Source: Morella rubra
Taxonomy: Eukaryota; Streptophyta; Magnoliopsida; Fagales; Myricaceae
Length of the DNA stretch: 64,000 bases
NCBI GenBank assembly: GCA_003952965.2
Contig: CM025855.1
Location: 28,910,502-28,974,501, forward strand
Direction: 5' to 3'
A program made the position numbers and the translations under genes. Of the stretch, positions 9,885 to 20,993 are shown in pieces. Within the stretch, counting starts at the first letter, position 1. Every line of letters begins with the position of its first letter. A model generated the notes under the pieces. That model was not told the DNA's origin. It made no database searches and saw only the letters and a program-made list of their open reading frames with translations.

Positions 9885-12219
9885 TGGCTCAACTTCAAGC
9901 ACTTTCAATTTTAAAATCTTCATCCAAAATCACGGGCTGTCTGACATAGCTTTTGAAGGCCCCTCATTTACTTGGTCAAATAGTCAGCATGGCCTTGCCA
10001 ATATCCAAGAAAGAATTGATCGAAGTCTGGCCAATACCCTTTGGAGACAAAAATACCCAAAAGCCACTCTTAAGCACGTCCTTAATTCGTTCCTTCTCTA
10101 ACCACGCCCCTATCCTCCTTCTACACATGGTCTGTCCCCATCCCCCTTATAAACCTTTTCGCTTTGAACAATTTTGGATCCGTGATCCTTTATGCTCAGT
10201 TGTTGTTAATATGGCCTGGAACTCTATACAGCTGCCTAATTCACACTTTTCTAGCCCGGTCCTCTTTAGCGTCACATTCTCTACACTTTAGGAATTCCAA
10301 AGGGCTCCTCCAAAGCTTCTCACCTTGGTCTCCCACTCATCTTCCCTCGCTCAAAGCATGAAGCATTTCTAGCCATGAAGCATAAAGTTGAAAGCCGCAT
10401 GTCAGGATGGAAAGCCAAACTCCTCTCACAGGCAAGGCGTACTCAACTTGCCCTCCCCATCCCTTCTTATCATATGTCCTCCTATGCCCTCCCCAACTCT
10501 CTTTGCAAAGAACTAGACCGATTGATGAAAAATTTCTGGTAGGGTTTTCCTTCAAAGTCTCATAACTTGTCCCTCAAAAGCTGGAGCACAATTTGTCAAC
10601 TCAAATCTATAGGATGATTTGGCCTTCGCCGGATGACAAACTTAAATCAAGCTTTGCTTCAAAAGTTGGCTGTCTTATCCTATCCTCTCATAGCTCTCCC
10701 TGGATACAAGTTGTTCAAGCCAAATATCATAAACACGAAACCTTTTGGAATGTCTCTCCCACACCAAATTCTTCGTGGTTATGGAAAAGTATTCTCCACA
10801 CTCGGCCACTTCTGTCGCAATGGTTTTGCCACTTGATTAGGGATGGCTCTAGCACTAGAGTGTGGATGATCCATGGATTCCTTCACTCCCAAATTTCAAA
10901 CCAATCCCAAAAGATGACACAATCTCTCAAACCCAAAATCTCACTGTCTCGACCCTCATCCATCCAATCACCCGACAATGGTTGAATGACATACTTGAAG
11001 CGCTTTTTGACCCAGTCACTATCCATGCCATCAAACTTCTTCAACCAGCCCACAACTCCCTCCCTGATAAGCTGATCTGGAAACCTGATAGTAAAGGGAA
11101 ATTCTCTGTTAAATCAGCTTACCATCTCACCCTACAAACATCCCACCTAGTCCATACTACTATGGTGAAAAATGATTGGATTGGTCTTTGCAATCTTAAG
11201 ATCCATGCTAGACTCAAACATTTCCTTTGGAAAACTGCCTGGGACATCCTTCCAACAGGTCAGCGCCTTAACAATATTAGATCATCCTCATTGAACATAG
11301 ACACGACTTCATGATACCTTTGCTGAAATGAGCTGGAAACTGTCAACCATTTTTTTCTTGACTGCCCAGTGCAACAAATTCTCTGGAGGCATTCATGCTT
11401 TCTCCTTAGGCTGGACAACATCCAACCTCATACAGTTCATGAATTTCTTAGATGCATTGTAGATGCCAAAGGAAAACTTAATCTACGTGATGAGGCAGCC
11501 CATCATTTTCAAATTTTTGCAGCCCTTGCTTTCAATCGGGTATGGATGTTGAGAAATAAAGTCAGATTACATTCCACTGCAGCCATTAATCCTATATATT
11601 TAGCTAATCTGGTTTCTAGACAATCTAAAGAACATTTGGCAGCATGGATAAAAGCACTTTTTATCCATCCTCACAGGACATGCAGCATCCAACTATCCCC
11701 TTTCTGCTTACACTATGATGCCGCTGTTAGAGGGGAATTTTCTATGGCTGCAGTCTTCTGTCTTTATATGTCAAACACAATCCTAGAGGCACAGACAATA
11801 CATCTACCATGCATTACAGATCCACTAGTGGCTGAAGCTCACGCAGCCTTTTTAGCAGCAACTCTTACGCGCAAGCTAGGATTTAACTGCATTCTTTTGG
11901 AGGGAGATTCCAGAATTGTCACAGTATCCCTTCGCCAGGAAGAAGCTGATATATAATGGAACATTTTCAATCTCATCTCTAGCACTGTTTCTATGCTTTT
12001 GACTATTCTCTCTTGGTCCGCTAGAAAAATTGCTCCAGTAGAAAACTCGAAGGCGCACCTGTTAGCGCAATGGGCCGTGGCACATCATTTTAGTGACCAT
12101 ATTCCCAACTCTTTATTGTCTTCTATTTGGACTTATAGGGGAACTGAACCCCCTTAATTGTTCTCTTCTATATGTTTTCTAATATATAATATGATAAACG
12201 TTTGAGTGAAAAAAAAAAA
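9885..12219 (+). mobile_element. L1-type LINE, 5'-truncated and internally deleted
   Basis: A non-LTR retrotransposon ending in a poly-A run (12209-12224). The candidate target-site duplication AAAAAGGAAAT is at 9874-9884 and 12220-12230; its A-rich part merges with the poly-A, so only GGAAAT is diagnostic. The body begins inside the endonuclease domain and lacks most of the reverse transcriptase core, then continues through the RT C-terminal part, zf-RVT and RNase H to the 3' UTR. It is not mobile. Confidence 0.85.
9912..12157 (+). pseudogene. LINE ORF2 remnant (endonuclease end, RT end, zf-RVT, RNase H)
   Basis: This is a remnant of the plant LINE polyprotein that nicks target DNA and reverse-transcribes its RNA. 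In order: endonuclease C-terminus with GLSDIAFEGPSFTWSN and QERIDRSLAN (about 9915-10095); linker with HAPILLLHM and KPFRFEQFWIRDP (10115-10215); then a jump, without the RT palm and its catalytic motif, to the RT C-terminal region with SGWKAKLLSQARRTQLAL, then LMKNFW and SWSTICQLKS (10395-10620). Next come SSWLWKSILHTRPLLSQ (10770-10830), zf-RVT with KLIWKPDSKGKFSVKSAYHL (11070-11130) and HARLKHFLWKTAWDILP. RNase H follows with LHYDAAVRGEFSMAA and LLEGDSRIV (11708-11925). Several frame changes occur, and a TAA at 11954-11956 interrupts RNase H, with homology continuing to TYRGTEPP at about 12157. Confidence 0.85.
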
Positions 12220-12230
12220 AAAAAGGAAAT

Positions 12231-12553
12231 GAAACTAGCTAGCCACTAGGCGTGGCCTGCGGAGTAGGATCTTTCTCCTGGTCAATGCGAGGAACATGCT
12301 TCTCTAGACAGCGCTGGCCTTGAAAGTTTGGTTGCGAAAAATTAGTTACCAATTGTTTGATCAATCTTCAATCTTCGATGATTTTCAAGGTCTTGTTGAT
12401 TCACCACATTGTCTGATCAATCTTTGAATTTTGATAATTCTTTAGGCTCTTATCGATCTCAGCAATTAAGCCTTGTCGATCTCACAAGTTAAGCAACCCA
12501 ATTCTTCTGCCTCCTTCCAATCCACTCCTTACAACCATCTTAATGTTTCTGTC
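12231..12553. other. Short unassigned spacer
   Basis: Between the LINE and the gypsy LTR I see no gene. A GATTTTCAAGGTCTTGTTGA-like phrase occurs twice in diverged form (around 12378-12400 and 12435-12460). Confidence 0.4.
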
Positions 12554-14981
12554 TGTAATAGCCCGGACCGAAAAAACCTCAAGCATTGTCTTATAGTAAT
12601 GGACACAGCTATAATGCTGAGGTTACGGCCTATGGTAAGATCGACAAAACAACAAAATACTAAGCAAAACAAACGAAAGACCTTTATTAATACCGAGGTA
12701 TTACAAAAGAGGACCAACTTTCTATAATGTACATACTAAAAAGAAAACTACAACGGAAAAACTAAGAAAACATAAAAGCTCTACCCCTTGCTATCATAAT
12801 CACTTAAGTTTGTCGGACATGCTGACATGGTCATTTGAGTTTGGGGTAATCCACCTATGACCCCAGTCTTCCATCAGAACATCTAAATCATTAGTGACAT
12901 AGACACTAAATGATAACACCAGAATGGTCCATCCATGTCGTATGGCCTTTGTAAACTCACCCAAACATATTTCAGACATCTACTAAAAGAATTTAACAAA
13001 CAACAGTGAGTCCAAATGACTCAGTAAAGCCAGCAATTAGCACAACAGAATAGCAAATAAAATAAAAAAAAACTGAAGAAACCCATTCAACTATAAAATC
13101 TCAACAGAATAAGAAAGTAAATGAAAAGACTCAGTTTTTTCAAAAATGATCTTTTCCTTTTTCCATTCTCAATCACCACTACTCTCACTCCCAAAGTGAA
13201 TCACTTGGCCAGAGTGACGGATTACAAGTAACTTCCATATCTTTGCAGCAGTACTCCTAGAGCACAATACGGCCTCAAACTCTCATAGTGAGTTATCCTA
13301 ACAAAGGATCTTTACGCTTACGATGGAGAGGCCAGAATGTCACAACAAGTGAAACACATCCTCTTGTGCACAGTATTATCACATCTTCACAATATACGTT
13401 AAGTATGCATGTCTCATGTCAATGCCCATACATATCATTCATGATATGCAACACCTTAACCACACTTGAACATCAAATATTCTTTCCAACGTACAAGTTA
13501 AGTATGCATGTCTCATATCAACACCCATACATCTCATTTATGATATGCAAGACCTTAACTCGTTTCCATCATAGCAACATTATAAAAAATTTCTCAAAGA
13601 AAGTGATGTGAAGGCAAAAACAACACTTTGATTTCACCACGTAGAAAATACTAATTTTGACATGAAAAGTATTAAAATAAGAAGGAAAGAAATATGTTCA
13701 ATCTTTGAAAAATAACTTTTGGAAGAAATTTTGAAAGAAACAGATCAAAGTTGAAAAACAACTTGAAAACGAATCGAACTTTGAAAATGATACTTTTTCG
13801 AAAGGACGAGCTTGTTCTTCATCAAGAACACGAACAATGCAAAGAAGACCAAGAACAATAGGAAGAATATACGAACACTAATAACATCAAGAGATGCTAG
13901 AATAATAAAGACAAGAGATTCACAATAATCATCTTGAAAAACTTGAATCGAAATCAGAGATAACCCTCTAAGCATGCTTGATCTTTGCAAAACTTTTTCT
14001 TTCTCTTTCTACCACTTCACTTCACTCTTGCTCTCAAGATTTAACTCACAAAAATTCAGATTGAATGGTGTACTCTTCAAAGGTCGAAATCCACCCCTAT
14101 TTATAGGAAAACACAGCCGGTTGCATTTCGACACGTGTCCGGCCTAGCTAGGCTAGCTTTGGTGAGTCACTAGGCTATATTTCTCTCCTCTTGACACCTA
14201 GCAACCTACAGCAGCTGCATGGCAAAGATGTGGCTGAAATTTTCACTATAGCTTGGGTGAGTCGCCGCCTAGGTCCACCGGTGGTCGACACCTCGAGCTA
14301 CCTAGGTCCTAGCCTTTTTGGTCATGCTTTTTGCATCGATTTGTCGTGCTTCTAGCTTCGATTTTCATGCTATCTAGCCCTCATAGGTGTCACTCTATAT
14401 GGCAGCCGAAATTTCTTTTCTTAATGGCTAAGTTTTGCTAATCGTTTCACTAATCTTCTGATAATCACAAATCAACTGAATTGCTCCAAGAGATATCGAC
14501 CTACTGGCCTCCGAAAAATAAAAAGTCTCAAAATTTGAACCATAAACTCACGGATGAACTCCTAACATATAAAAAGAATAAAAATCATGTGCTTCAGTTT
14601 TCGAGACAAAAACATCCTGCTTGCTTAAAAAATTAAATTGATCCAATACAATCTCCTCGACATTCTGAACAACAACCTAGTTGCACGCGAACTCTAAATC
14701 TCACTTAATCATGTCCTAATCAAGGTTTCGAGATAAAAACGACCTACTAGCTTAAAATTTAAATTGATCCAATGCGTACTCCTCAATCTCTTGAACAATA
14801 ACTCAGTTGCATGTGAACTACAATTCTCACTAAATCATGTCCTAACCAAGGTTTGAACTTAGTCTCTCAAGTACTAAATACTCTCTCTTAGTCAGCTAAA
14901 CATCCCCTAATCTCACTGCCAATCACAAACAAGAGAGTATATACAATATGCATGTGATGTTTGAAAGCTCGGGGTATGACA
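12554..14981 (-). mobile_element. 3' LTR of the gypsy element
   Basis: On the minus strand it starts TGTCATACCCCGAGC at 14981, right after the polypurine tract, and ends CGGGCTATTACA at 12554, giving TG...CA and 2428 bp. A TATA-like CCTATAAATAGGG lies at 14096-14108 (minus), a sensible LTR promoter position. The last 990 bp match the 5' LTR piece and the plus-strand copy at 3599-5118. The first 1.4 kb has no second copy in the window, so the 5' boundary rests on the tract and TG alone; a shorter LTR starting near 13560 is the alternative. Confidence 0.65.
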
Positions 14982-14996
14982 TACTCCCCCACTTAG
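14982..14996 (-). other. Polypurine tract of the gypsy element
   Basis: On the minus strand CTAAGTGGGGGAGTA directly precedes TGTCATACCCC. In LTR retrotransposons this tract primes plus-strand DNA synthesis. The position after the FEDEI integrase tail fits. Confidence 0.7.
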
Positions 14997-15009
14997 AAAT
15001 AATTTCGTC

Positions 15010-16272
15010 CTCAAAATTGAAACATAACACAAGAGACATACCAGTTAGTCAAACAAGTGGGGATACTTGTCATGCATTTCTACCTCTAACTCCCCATGAA
15101 GCTTCAGTGATATCGTGACTCTGCTATAACACTTTCACTAAAGAAATCTTCCTGTTACGCAGCTCTTGATCCTTTCTATCTAATATCTAACAGAGTTGTC
15201 TACGATTAGCAGCATAACTCTTTTGTCTACTCTGTGCCACTTTCAACTTGTCCTTGATTAGTTCTACCTTTTCACATGTCCTTTGGATTAGGTCAGATCC
15301 AATCATTTGCCTTTCTCCTACTTCATCCCAAAACAACGACATTCTACATTTCTATCCATAAAGAGCTTCGTATGGTGCCATCTGAATACTAGTCTAATAT
15401 GTATTGTTATAAGAAAATTCCACCAATGGTAAATATTGAATCCAAGATCCCTTGAATTCTAAAATACAAGCTCTCAACATATCCTCTAAGATCTGAACAA
15501 CTCTTTCTGATTGACCATTAGTTTGAGGATGAAATGTAGTACTAAACTTCAACTGTGAACCTAATGCTTTTTGGAATCCATTCCAAATTCTAAAGATAAA
15601 TCTCGTATCCCGATCAGATACTATAGAACTAGTATTCCATGAAGTCGTACAATTTCCTTAATGTATAACTCAGCCAACTTCTCAGAAGTATAACTAACCT
15701 TAATAGGAATGAAATGAGCAGATTTTGTCAAACGATCTATGACAACCCAAATAGCATCTTGTCCAATCAACACTCTTGGTAACCCAACTACAAAATCCAT
15801 AGCAATCACATCCCATTTCCACGCTGGGATTTGTAGGGGTTGTAACAATCCTGCAGGTTTCTGATGTTCAGCTTTCACTTGTTGAAAAATCAAACATTTA
15901 CTAACAAACTCTGCTATCTCCTTTTTCATCCCAGGCCACCAAAACTTAGCTTTCAAATCTTGGTTCGTCCTTGTGGAACCTGGATGTATCGAATATTTTG
16001 ACCTATGAGTTTCCTGCAGTATTAGTTCCTTAATCTCCTTATTTTCTGGAAACCACTATCCTATCTCTAAAGTATGCCAATCCATCATTCCTAATCGTTA
16101 CCTCTGATTTTGAGTCCACAAGTTCTTTAACTATTGGGTCTTCAGCTTGCCCATCCTTTATTTGATCTTGTAATGAAGATTGAATTGTCAATGCATTCAA
16201 TTGTTTCACTTCCTCATCCAAAAGAAATTCAATCTCATTCCTTTCCATATCCTTTTCCAATTCAGGAGACAA
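15010..16272 (-). pseudogene. Gypsy integrase remnant
   Basis: The integrase joins retroelement DNA to the host chromosome. The zinc-binding region and start of the core read KAKFWWPGMKKEIAEFV, CLIFQQVKAEHQKPAGLLQP, then WDVIAMDFVVGLPR and VVIDRLTKSAHFIPI (15956-15650). In the usual CxxC of this family the second cysteine is lost (CLIFQ). The frame breaks near 15640 and homology continues with VSDRDTRF, TTFHPQTNGQSERVVQILED, and EFSYNNTY (15610-15420), which contain the DRD and E positions of the DDE core, but with several stops. Near 15110-14990 a chromodomain-like tail (ASWELEVEM, KYPHLFD, FEDEIISK) is split over frames. It is not functional. Confidence 0.85.
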
Positions 16273-16706
16273 CTTTTGACTCCTTTCTTTTCCTTCCTCA
16301 AACTTCTACTCAAGGCATCTACCACAACATTTGCCTTTCTAGGGTGATAATTGATGGTACAATCATAGTCCTTGATTAACTCCAACCATCTCCTCTGTCT
16401 CATATTGAACTCCTTCTGAGTGAAGAAATATTTCAAACTCTTATGATCTGTATAGATTTCACACTTAACTCCATACAAATAATGTCTCCAAAGTTTAAGT
16501 GCAAACACTACAGCTGCCAATTCTAAATCATGAGTGGGGTAATTCTTCTCGTGAGTCTTAAGCTGTCGTGATGCATACGCAATAACTTTTCTTTCCAGCA
16601 TCAATACCCCTCCTAAACTTGTCCTTGAGGCATCAGTATAAATAACATATACTTCTGATTCCTTAGGTAAAGCTAAAATAGGTGCAGTGATCAGTCTACT
16701 TTTCAA
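16273..16706 (-). pseudogene. Gypsy RNase H domain remnant
   Basis: RNase H removes the RNA strand during reverse transcription. The frame 16706-16206 reads [100 protein letters not shown]. The TDAS, DLEL and TDHKSL motifs and the closing DALSR are those of Ty3/gypsy RNase H, and this is the best-kept domain of the element. The frame then runs on into a short linker before the integrase. It is joined to a broken RT upstream. Confidence 0.88.
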
Positions 16707-17615
16707 CCTCTAAAAACTTCGCTCACATTCCTTTGTCCGTATAAATTTAGCATTCTTCTTTGTCAATGCTGTCAGAGGTGATGCCAATCTCGAGAATCCT
16801 TCTACAAATCTACGATAATATCCAGCAAATCCAAAAAAACTTCTAATATCATGAACTGTAGTAGGTCTTGGCCAAGTACAAACTGCCTCTACTTTTCCTA
16901 GATCAACTGATATACCTTCACTTCGAAATAATATGTCCTAGAAATGCTACTTCCTTTAACCAAAAATCACATTTCGAGAACTTAGCATATAATTGTTCAT
17001 CCCTCAACCTTTGCAAAACTAACCTCAAATGATTCTCATGCTCTTCCTTACTCCTAGGTTATATCAAAATGTCATCAATGAATACAACCACAAAATGATC
17101 TAGAAAATCTCTAAATACCCTTTGCATCAAATCCATAAATGCAGCAAGAGTATTTGTTAACCCAAAAGGCATTACAAGGAATTCGTAATGGCCATACCTG
17201 GTACGAAAAGTTATTTTTGGTCTATCCTCCTTCCTGATTCTCAATTGATGATATCCTAACCTTAAATCAATCTTAAAAAAAATTCAGCAGCATTCAATTG
17301 ATCAAACAAATCATCAATCCTAGGTAAAGGATACTTATTCATAATAGTAACCTTATTTAGCTCTCGATAGTCTATGCACATTTTCATAGTGCCATCCTTC
17401 TGTTTCACAAATAGCTCTAGAGCTCCCCAAGGTGAAACACTAGGTCTAATATATCCTTTCTGCAATAAATCTTGCAGTTGTTCCTTTAATTCCTTTAGTT
17501 CAGCTGGGGCCATCCTATATGGAGCTTTAGACAAAGGTGCAGTATCTTGTACCAATGAAATTTCAAATTCAATTTCTCTTACCGATGGTAATTTTGGTAG
17601 TCCTTTTGGAAAAAC
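16707..17615 (-). pseudogene. Gypsy reverse transcriptase remnant
   Basis: The N-terminal part (17555-17262) reads [56 protein letters not shown] and [13 protein letters not shown]. After a frame change near 17255, 17244-17059 reads [38 protein letters not shown] and [11 protein letters not shown], the gypsy form of the catalytic palm motif. A stop follows directly. Downstream homology ([39 protein letters not shown]) continues to about 16925 and then decays until the RNase H. Two or more frame changes and stops make it inactive. Confidence 0.88.
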
Positions 17616-17666
17616 ATCTTGATACTCACAGATAACTGGTATGGTTTCTAACTTCTTTTCCTCTTC

Positions 17667-18125
17667 CTAAACTCCAGCAATTGAAACTAGAAAAGCCTGA
17701 GCTCCATTAATCACACTTTTCCAAGCTTTCAATACAGATATTAATCGTACCTGCGGAAATTCCTTACTTAGTCTAGGAATTACTTTCTTGGCATTCCTGA
17801 ACTTAATTCTCTTTGGTCCAGGTACAAATAAACTCACTTCCTTCGCATGGCAATCTAATGTCACATGATATCTAGAGAACCAATCCATGCCAAGAATCAC
17901 ATCAAAGTTACCCATATCTAGGATTGTCAAATCTATAACAATCTTCATCCTTCTATTTCCATTGGAAACTTCTTGATCTTCTTAGTACACATACTATTTA
18001 TCCCCAACGAAGTTACCACATCAAGTCTAACAAATAAAGGTTATACCAATAATCCAAGTCTACTTAGACAATTCTGTGAACTAAAAGAATGCGTAGCACC
18101 AGTATCAAACAACACGGTTACTAAT
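17667..18125 (-). pseudogene. Gypsy aspartic protease remnant
   Basis: The protease cuts the Gag-Pol precursor. The active-site motif VLFDTGATHSF is at about 18120-18085 on the minus strand. After one or more frame changes the second half (17948-17667) reads DLTILDMGNFDVILGMDWFS, RYHVTLDCHAKEVSL, typical of the plant gypsy protease flap and C-terminal part (DVILGMDWL...). Several stops separate the halves. Confidence 0.8.
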
Positions 18126-18239
18126 CCACAAGAAAGGAAAAAAGTACCTGTCACCACATTCTCATCCTGCTCTGCTTCCTCCACATTCAGAGCAAACAAT
18201 CTTGCTGGTCTAGTTCCCCTGTGTTGATTTCCAGATTTC

Positions 18240-19082
18240 CTCTCTAATTGTTACCTGGGTTAGTATCTTGATTCCCACACCCATTCTAAGGGAATCCTTG
18301 CCTCACTATACAATTTCTAGCAAAATGACCTATCTTCCCATAAGTAAAACAAACTATCCCTGCAGCATTAGGTCCATTTCTTCTATCTCCTTGTCCATTG
18401 CCTCTATTCCCAAAATTATCTCCTTCTTTCTTTCCTAATGACTATCCTTGGAATTGAGTTTCTTGGAAAGAGCAATTCTTATTTTGCTCATTAACAATAG
18501 CACTCTCCTATAACGTACGTTCTACAACCAAGCCTCTATCAACTAACTGCTGAAAATTCTCAAACTTATGGCAACAGACTCTTTCCTTAATACGAAATTG
18601 TAATCCTCTCACAAACTTACAGGATTTTCGACCCTCATCAGGAATCATATATAAAGCAAATCTAGACAATTTATAAACTTAGCAGCATACTCAGCTACTG
18701 ACCTTGCTCCTTGACTTAAGGTGGTAAATTCTTGGGCTTTGGCTTCTCTGATCATCTCAGGAAAATATCGATCTAGAAATTCCTTCTTAAATTGCTTCCA
18801 AGTCCACTCAATCTCCAAGAGTTCCTTTTTGGCCTGCCACCAACTTTTAGCTTCTCCTTTCTATTGATACATGGCATATCGTATCATTTGATCATCAGTG
18901 CATTCTAACACTTGCATTGCTTCCTCAATATTCATAAGCCAATTTTCAGCCACTAAGGGTTCCATACCTCCTTCATAACTAGAGGGATGGTGCTTGGCAA
19001 ATTTATCAAACGAACTCCCTTCATGCATGTTCTCCCCTCCTCTATCTCTATTCCTTCTAGCTGCCATTATCTCCTGAAACAC
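18240..19082 (-). pseudogene. Gypsy Gag remnant
   Basis: Gag packages the element RNA. The first part (start at 19067 or 19082, open to 18861) reads ARRNRDRGGENMHEGSSFDK, FAKHHPSSYEGGMEPLVAEN, WLMNIEEAMQVLECTDDQMI, the Retrotrans_gag pattern. A stop at 18861-18863 is followed by GEAKSWWQAKKELLE and FKKEFLDRYFPEMIREAKA in the same region, which fits a once longer Gag. At about 18300-18350 a zinc knuckle survives as CFTYGKIGHFARNC, with the second cysteine changed to tyrosine. It is not functional. Confidence 0.85.
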
Positions 19083-19236
19083 AAAGGTAGGCTATAAACT
19101 CGAAAATTACCACAAGATAAGGACAATATCATATTATTCCTACGATCATACTAAGCTTACTAACGAAATAGTGCTTTTCCTAACACTCTCATTTTCCTTA
19201 GGTTATGCTAACTATCCTTGCTTTCCCAAAAATACA

Positions 19237-19248
19237 GCTCTATTACCA
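19237..19248 (-). other. Primer binding site, initiator-Met tRNA type
   Basis: On the minus strand TGGTAATAGAGC lies two bases inside the 5' LTR end. It matches 10 of 12 positions of the usual plant PBS complementary to initiator methionine tRNA (TGGTATCAGAGC). Confidence 0.78.
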
Positions 19249-19250
19249 TC

Positions 19251-20011
19251 TGTAATAGCTCGGATCATGAAGACCTCAAGCGTGGTCTTATACTAATGGA
19301 CATAGCTATAAAGCTGATGTTACAGCCTATGGAAAGATCAACAAAGCAACAAAATACTAAGCAAAACACACGAAGGACCTTTTATTAATACCAAGGTATA
19401 ACAAAAGAGGACCAACTTTTTATAATGTACATACTACAGTACAAAAAGAAAACTACTGGAAAAACTAAGAAACCATAAAGCTGAAGATCTCTAATCTTCA
19501 TCATCCATGTTATCCAAGTCCAAGATGTTGACGTAATTATCAGAGTGTGGTGTAATCCACCTATGGCCCCGCCCCTCTGTTAGGATATCTAGGTCACGTG
19601 TGACATAGACTCGAAAGTTAGCTCCAGAGTGATAAATTGGTAAACTCACTTAAATAAACCTCAGACATCTGCTAAAGAAATATTTAACAAACAATGGTGA
19701 GTCCAAATGACTCAATAAAGCCAGGAGTTAGTACAACAGAATGGCAGATGGAATAAAAGATATTGAAGAACTCTATTCCACAATAAAATCTCAATAGAAT
19801 AAGAAAGTAAATGAAAAGACTCAATTCTTAACATTTTGATATTTTCCATTCTCAAGTATTACGTTAAGTATGCATGTCTCATATCAATGCCCATACATAT
19901 CATTCATGATATGCAACACCTTAACCATACTTGAACATCAAATATTCCTTTCCAACGTACAAGTTAAGTGTGCATGTCTTATATCAACGCCCATACATCT
20001 AATTTATGATC
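19251..20011 (-). mobile_element. 5' LTR of the gypsy element, truncated
   Basis: It begins at 19251 with TGTAATAGCTCGGATC, the same end as the 3' LTR at 12554, and follows it collinearly, except for a replaced stretch around 19485-19640 and a deletion at about 19860. It stops at 20011 in ATTTATGAT, where CACTA-related sequence starts without a gap. About 760 bp remain. Confidence 0.8.
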
Positions 20012-20199
20012 GATTGCATCCGCTAAGTTAGCTCCATCATCATATCATCCATCCACCTCGATTGTTTTGCCTCAAGTCCCTGGGTCGAGCCTTGTCTAAG
20101 ATCCTGCTCCTCCACTGTCTCCTCAGGCTGCTTCTGTCGTCTAACTCTAGAAGCCCGAGTGGCATTCAGCGCTCGACGTGTCTAGGCCATTGAGTTGGA

Positions 20200-20993
20200 G
20201 AGCATTGTCTTGTTGATCGACCTAGGTGGAACCGCCCTTGGCTCGTCAGCACCCTCAGGTACCAGCATAGCGTGCAGGATCTAGGTCAAAAGAATCCCGT
20301 GCGGAAATGAAATCTGAGCATCAGCCTCCAGGGCCTCTATACGAATGGACTGGTAGATGTATGATGCCATATCAACCGGTAGCCCCGGTACAACTACCAG
20401 GTACAAGAACTTGGCCCGGCTATAAGATAGCTCCATGGTGTGCTTCTTTGGGTCAATGGCGGAGCATAGGATCAGGTGCATGATCGCTAAAAAAGAAGCA
20501 ATTGCCCGTGTATCATGTAGTTTCCCCACAAAATAGTTGTATCCTTGCCTAGCATAGTCCTAAAAACCTCAACCTTAGTAGGTTGGCCATCCTCGCTTAT
20601 TGGCAGCTTTGGGAACGCCGTCAAATCCCTCTCGTACCCTAAGAATCTAGCTAGCTTGTTCGGCAAGAATGTGATCGAAATATTACAGATAGTGACCTTC
20701 ATACTAGACTCTTCGAGGTACCTCGCCCGTAATATAGCACAATAGAACTCTCACACTAGGTTTTTCGACGCATAGCCGGTCGTATGGATCAACGGAAGCT
20801 AACCTACCTACTCCACCACCTCCAAAAGCTTTCGACCCTCAAATGTAAGATTGTCAAAATCCACCAACTTGATGTCCTACTTGACAACAATCGAGCGGGA
20901 CATAATGATCGATGTATGCCACTCCAACGTTAAAGTTGGAGTAGAAGGTTGCTCGTCAACAGCCTGGCCGCTGGTATTCAGATAGTTGCTCAT
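20200..20993 (-). pseudogene. Putative plant transposon protein (PF20167-like), broken copy
   Basis: It starts at ATG 20993 (MSNYLNTSGQAVDEQP) and is homologous to the frame at 39926 of the complete CACTA. Open pieces read ICNISITFLPNKLARFLGYE, RDLTAFPKLPISEDGQPTKV (20702-20487) and HLILCSAIDPKKHTMELSYS, RAKFLYLVVVPGLPVDMASY (20529-20281). These are typical of the plant transposon protein domain found in CACTA and related elements; its role is unknown. Frame changes near 20880 and 20500 and several stops break it. It was recognised from memory of the family pattern, so the family name needs a profile search. Confidence 0.6.

Larger units (their letters stand above)
12554..20011 (-). mobile_element. 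Ty3/gypsy LTR retrotransposon, degenerate, minus strand
   Basis: The order on the minus strand is 5' LTR, PBS, gag, protease, RT, RNase H, integrase, PPT, 3' LTR, the gypsy order (integrase last). The RT carries FIDDIL and the integrase end carries W-E-L-E...KYPHLF and FEDEI, as in chromoviruses of the Tekay/CRM kind; lineage is inferred. The two LTRs differ by many substitutions, a block of unrelated sequence, and a deletion of about 220 bp in the 5' LTR (equivalent to about 13175-13392). The element is therefore old or recombinant. The 5' LTR is cut at 20011 by CACTA sequence. Confidence 0.85.
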
